Positions 61,520-64,000 of a stretch of 64,000 nucleotides of DNA are shown piece after piece. Within the stretch, counting starts at the first letter, position 1. Each line of letters opens with the position of its first letter. The position numbers and the translations under genes were made by a program. The DNA comes from JANMDU01 sp031418715. GTDB taxonomy: Bacteria; Pseudomonadota; Gammaproteobacteria; Burkholderiales; Burkholderiaceae_C. Location: NCBI GenBank assembly GCA_031418715.1, contig JANOJL010000056.1:1-64000 (forward strand), in the 5' to 3' direction. Below the pieces are notes generated by a model that was not told where the DNA came from, did not search any database, and saw only the letters and a program-made list of their open reading frames with translations.

Positions 61520-63046
61520 ATGACCGAACCCCTCACTATTCCATTTTCTTCCGTTGGCCTAGCCGACAGCATCCTTCGCGCCGTGGCCGAAAAGGGCTAC
61601 ACCACGATGAGCCCGATTCAGGCGCAGGCCATTCCGCATGTGCTGGCAGGCCGCGATGTGATGGGCGCTGCGCAAACGGGTACGGGAAAAACCGCTGCAT
61701 TCGTGCTCCCCCTCTTGCAGCGCATGCTCAAGCACGAAAGCGCTTCGCTATCGCCCGCGCGCCACCCCGTGCGAGCGCTGGTGCTCACGCCCACGCGAGA
61801 GTTGGCCGATCAAATCGCTGCCAACGTGACGCAATACGCCAAATACACCCAGCTTCGCAGCGCTGTCGTCTTCGGTGGTATCGACATCAAGCCGCAAATG
61901 GCCGAGCTGCGCAAAGGCGTCGAGATTTTGACAGCCACTCCCGGTCGCTTGCTTGACCATATCGAAGCCAAAACGGCTGTGCTGAATCAAGTGGAATACG
62001 TGGTGCTGGATGAAGCTGATCGGATGCTGGATATTGGCTTTCTGCCCGATCTGCAGCGCATCTTGAATTATTTGCCCAAGCAGCGCACCACCCTGCTCTT
62101 CTCGGCCACTTTCTCCCCAGAGATCAAGCGCTTGTCTGCAAGCTATTTGCAAAACCCAATTTTGGTAGAAACTGCGCGCCCGAACGAGACGGCGGCCAAC
62201 GTCGAGCAACTGTTTTTCAGCGTGCATGAAGATGACAAACGCCGTGTTCTCAAGCAATTGGTGCGACAGCGTGGGATCACGCAAGCCTTTGTGTTTTGCA
62301 ACAGCAAGCTCGGCTGTGCTCGGCTGGCTCGCTCATTGGAGCGCGATGGCCTGCGTACCACGGCGCTGCATGGCGACAAGAGCCAAGACGAGCGCTTGAA
62401 AGCATTAGAGGCCTTCAAAAAAGGCGAAGTCGATCTGCTGGTGGCCACCGACGTGGCAGCGCGTGGCCTAGACATCAAAGACGTGCCTGCCGTATTCAAT
62501 TACGACATCCCGTTCAATGCCGAAGATTACGTCCACCGCATTGGCCGCACGGGCCGCGCAGGCGCTTCTGGCTTGGCGCTGAGCTTTGTGGACGGCGACG
62601 ACAAGCGCTTGATTGCCGACATTGAAAAATTGATCAAAACCAAGGTGGAGTTTTCCCCTGTTGAGCTTGAGAATGAAAGCCCACGCAGAGGCGATCGATT
62701 CAATTCAGGCCGCCGCGCTTGGGGTGAAGACGATGCTGGCTCTCAGAGTGAGCGACGCGATGAGCGGCCATCTGAACGCGCCTCGGAGCGCCGCGATGAT
62801 CGCCCTGCGCAGCGCAGCCAATACCCCAGCCGCCCTGCCCGCATCTCAGCGGATCCGTTTTTCAACAAACCCTACGAAGAGCCCAGCGCCGAGCAATCAG
62901 CCGCGTGGGAAAGCACGCCAAAATCTGCTCCTTCGCGCGTCTCGGCCAACATCAAAACCAAGCGCAAAGTGGCTGCTCTCTTCAAAGCAGGCGAGCCGCA
63001 AGCAGAGCAAACCGTCGCCGAGCTGGCTCAGCCCGCGCCTCATTGA
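61520..63046 (+). CDS. DEAD-box ATP-dependent RNA helicase, RhlE-like
   Basis: 508 residues. All motifs are in order: Q motif, AQTGTGKTAAF (about 51-61), PTRELADQI, TPGRLLDH, DEADRMLDIGF, SATF, VFCNSK, ATDVAARGLDIKD and HRIGRTGRAG (about 338-347). Beyond about 375 comes a low-complexity tail rich in Arg, Ser, Glu and Asp (SERRDERPSERASERRDDRP) and a basic end (IKTKRKVAALF), typical of RhlE-type helicases that remodel RNA in ribosome assembly or decay. Confidence 0.92.
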   Translation: MTEPLTIPFSSVGLADSILRAVAEKGYTTMSPIQAQAIPHVLAGRDVMGAAQTGTGKTAAFVLPLLQRMLKHESASLSPARHPVRALVLTPTRELADQIAANVTQYAKYTQLRSAVVFGGIDIKPQMAELRKGVEILTATPGRLLDHIEAKTAVLNQVEYVVLDEADRMLDIGFLPDLQRILNYLPKQRTTLLFSATFSPEIKRLSASYLQNPILVETARPNETAANVEQLFFSVHEDDKRRVLKQLVRQRGITQAFVFCNSKLGCARLARSLERDGLRTTALHGDKSQDERLKALEAFKKGEVDLLVATDVAARGLDIKDVPAVFNYDIPFNAEDYVHRIGRTGRAGASGLALSFVDGDDKRLIADIEKLIKTKVEFSPVELENESPRRGDRFNSGRRAWGEDDAGSQSERRDERPSERASERRDDRPAQRSQYPSRPARISADPFFNKPYEEPSAEQSAAWESTPKSAPSRVSANIKTKRKVAALFKAGEPQAEQTVAELAQPAPH

Positions 63047-63075
63047 AAGCTGCAAGCAGAGATTAGGTGCAGCGC

Positions 63076-63807
63076 ATGAGGCTAGATGATCTGTTGTTCA
63101 GCCAAGGCTTTGGCACCCGGCGCGTCTGCGCTGGTTTAATTCAACAAGGTTTTGTGCAGTTCCCCGTTATAGAATCTGCGCAAGATGCTACTGAAATAAT
63201 AGCAACTGAAGGCATGCCTTTCAAGGTTCAAGGCAAATCTTGGGAATATCACGAAAAGGCTTATGTGCTGATGCACAAGCCCTCCGGCTTCGAATGCAGC
63301 CACCGCCCCGGCGCTTGGCCAAGCGCGTATAGCCTGCTGCCCGCCCCGCTGCGCCAGCGCCCCACCAAAGGCGTGGTGCAAGGCGTGCAAGCGATTGGCC
63401 GACTCGACCAAGACACCACGGGATTGCTCCTGCTCACTGACGACGGCCAGTTCCTCCACAAAATGAGCAGCCCAAAGCACCATGTGCCCAAGGTCTACCA
63501 AATAAGCACAGATCGCGCGGTAGAGCCGCAGCAAATTGAGCAATTGCTATCAGGCGTCATACTCAACGACGACCCCAAACCCGTCAAAGCCGCCGCAGCC
63601 ATGCAAACTGGCGAAAAGACTTTGGACATGACGCTCACAGAGGGCAAATACCACCAAGTCAAACGCATGATCGCCGCCGTCGGCAACCATGTCGTGGCCC
63701 TGCATCGTTCACAAATTGGCAGCATGGTGTTGGGTGACGATTTGCCCTCTGGGCAGTGGCGCTGGCTCACTGAAGCTGAATTAGAGAGCCTAAAAAGTAA
63801 AAATTAA
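63076..63807 (+). CDS. rsuA: 16S rRNA pseudouridine synthase (RsuA family)
   Basis: 243 residues. A short S4-like N-terminal part (about 1-27; MRLDDLLFSQGFGTRRVCAG) is followed by the catalytic domain with Asp in GRLDQDTTGLLLLTDDG (about 108-124) and TEGKYHQVKRMIAAVGNHV (about 190-208). This fits RsuA (pseudouridine 516 of 16S rRNA) better than RluB/E/F. The junction (about 27-43) is encoded by a repeat copy. I prefer ATG 63076; GTG 63067 is also possible. It starts 29 bp after the helicase gene. Confidence 0.88.
   Translation: MRLDDLLFSQGFGTRRVCAGLIQQGFVQFPVIESAQDATEIIATEGMPFKVQGKSWEYHEKAYVLMHKPSGFECSHRPGAWPSAYSLLPAPLRQRPTKGVVQGVQAIGRLDQDTTGLLLLTDDGQFLHKMSSPKHHVPKVYQISTDRAVEPQQIEQLLSGVILNDDPKPVKAAAAMQTGEKTLDMTLTEGKYHQVKRMIAAVGNHVVALHRSQIGSMVLGDDLPSGQWRWLTEAELESLKSKN
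63155..63204 (+). repeat. Dispersed repeat, copy 14 (inside rsuA)
   Basis: CCCGTTATAGAATCTGCGC, then GATGCTACTGAAATAATAGCA. It is read PVIESAQDATEIIA and falls at the joint between the S4 and catalytic domains, in the same frame as the metG copy. Confidence 0.8.
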
Positions 63808-63808
63808 A

Positions 63809-63844
63809 CTTGCAATTCATGGAATATAAATCCATAATTGCAAG
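63809..63844. promoter_or_regulatory. Long palindromic operator before the AAA ATPase gene
   Basis: CTTGCAATT (63809-63817) and AATTGCAAG (63836-63844) plus inner ATGGA/TCCAT (63819-63823 with 63831-63835) form a near-perfect 36-bp inverted repeat with an AT-rich centre. It ends 4 bp before the next ATG. I recall similar TTGCAATTATGGA palindromes before genes for DUF4143-type ATPases and antitoxin-like regulators; this is memory only. Confidence 0.65.
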
Positions 63845-63848
63845 GATA

Positions 63849-64000
63849 ATGAATCCTGATTTACCTCGTCAACTGATCTCCCAGGTACGGGAAGAGCTGG
63901 ATACCAATCCAGCTGTCGTGCTACTCGGCCCGCGTCAGGTGGGCAAAACTACGCTAGCGCTGCAACTGGCGGCAGAGCGTCCCAGCATCTATCTGGATCT
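63849..64000 (+). CDS. AAA ATPase (AAA_14/DUF4143-type), 5' part
   Basis: The first 50 codons are in the window. They include the Walker A loop in VVLLGPRQVGKTTLALQLAA (about 24-43), followed by PSIYLD. The GPRQVGKTTL wording is characteristic of the AAA_14 ATPases that usually carry a C-terminal DUF4143. Ribosome binding site AAGGA lies 4 bp upstream, within the palindrome's edge. The rest lies beyond the window. Confidence 0.75.
   Translation, partial: MNPDLPRQLISQVREELDTNPAVVLLGPRQVGKTTLALQLAAERPSIYLD

Noticed and set aside
8089..63204. The scattered repeats as a CRISPR array or as rho-independent terminators only
   Set aside because: They are not in a regular array, and half of them lie within open reading frames where they are translated.

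Overview
The window looks like the chromosome of a betaproteobacterium of the order Burkholderiales, most likely Comamonadaceae. Supporting signs are the aerobic benzoyl-CoA (box) operon, a TctC/Bug-type binding protein, a DUF3460 gene beside scpA, the Gcr-type membrane protein, and a roughly 65-bp dispersed repeat that resembles repeats I recall from Comamonadaceae genomes (recalled, not looked up). It is mostly core chromosome with gene-dense strings. No complete insertion sequence, prophage or CRISPR array was seen.

Layout. 1-3.0 kb: the 3' half of a tRNA-Lys, then an AT-richer segment with a frameshifted glycine-zipper lipoprotein gene and a Gcr-type membrane protein, closed by a decayed copy of the same tRNA 3' end. 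3-10 kb: psuK-psuG, valS, tusA-like, NUDIX, cysM, tRNA-Leu. 10.4-13.6 kb: a co-directional string of TerB-like, lipid kinase, phosphoesterase and DUF456 genes. 13.9-19 kb: a degenerate histidine-kinase-like protein, xerD, a Bug protein, an AEC transporter and a ureD without urease genes. 19-35 kb: the catabolic centre. 35-48 kb: a periplasmic protease, an SDR dehydrogenase, apbC/mrp, metG, myo-inositol oxygenase, a SulP transporter, scpA and panB/panC. 48-64 kb: alkB with a divergent AraC regulator, a large Orn/Lys/Arg decarboxylase, NfeD/SPFH, tRNA-Ser, a small metal-binding locus, serS, an acyl-CoA dehydrogenase/APH/Crp group, an RNA helicase, rsuA and the start of an AAA ATPase gene with a strong palindromic operator.

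How the genes work together. Benzoate is activated by the CoA ligase (32548-34167, + strand). Benzoyl-CoA is epoxidised by BoxAB and its ring is opened by BoxC, which releases formate; the C6 product ends at the PcaF thiolase. The eight minus-strand genes boxC-boxB-boxA-pcaF-frmA-fghA-fdhB-fdhA are closely packed (31459 down to 19088). They therefore join ring cleavage to a full formaldehyde-to-formate-to-CO2 module that would turn the BoxC by-product into NADH. BoxR (XRE plus shikimate-kinase-like domain) lies between the two transcription units, and TGCAAT/ATTGCA palindromes flank it on both sides.

The most unusual signal is the dispersed repeat. I count 14 copies: seven between genes and seven inside coding sequence (Bug signal peptide, ureD, fdhB, boxA, boxR, metG, rsuA). 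Every genic copy keeps one reading frame per orientation (VIExxxxAIExIA one way, LIAxxxxSITxxx the other). Most lie in linkers between domains, so the element behaves like a protein-intruding palindromic element.
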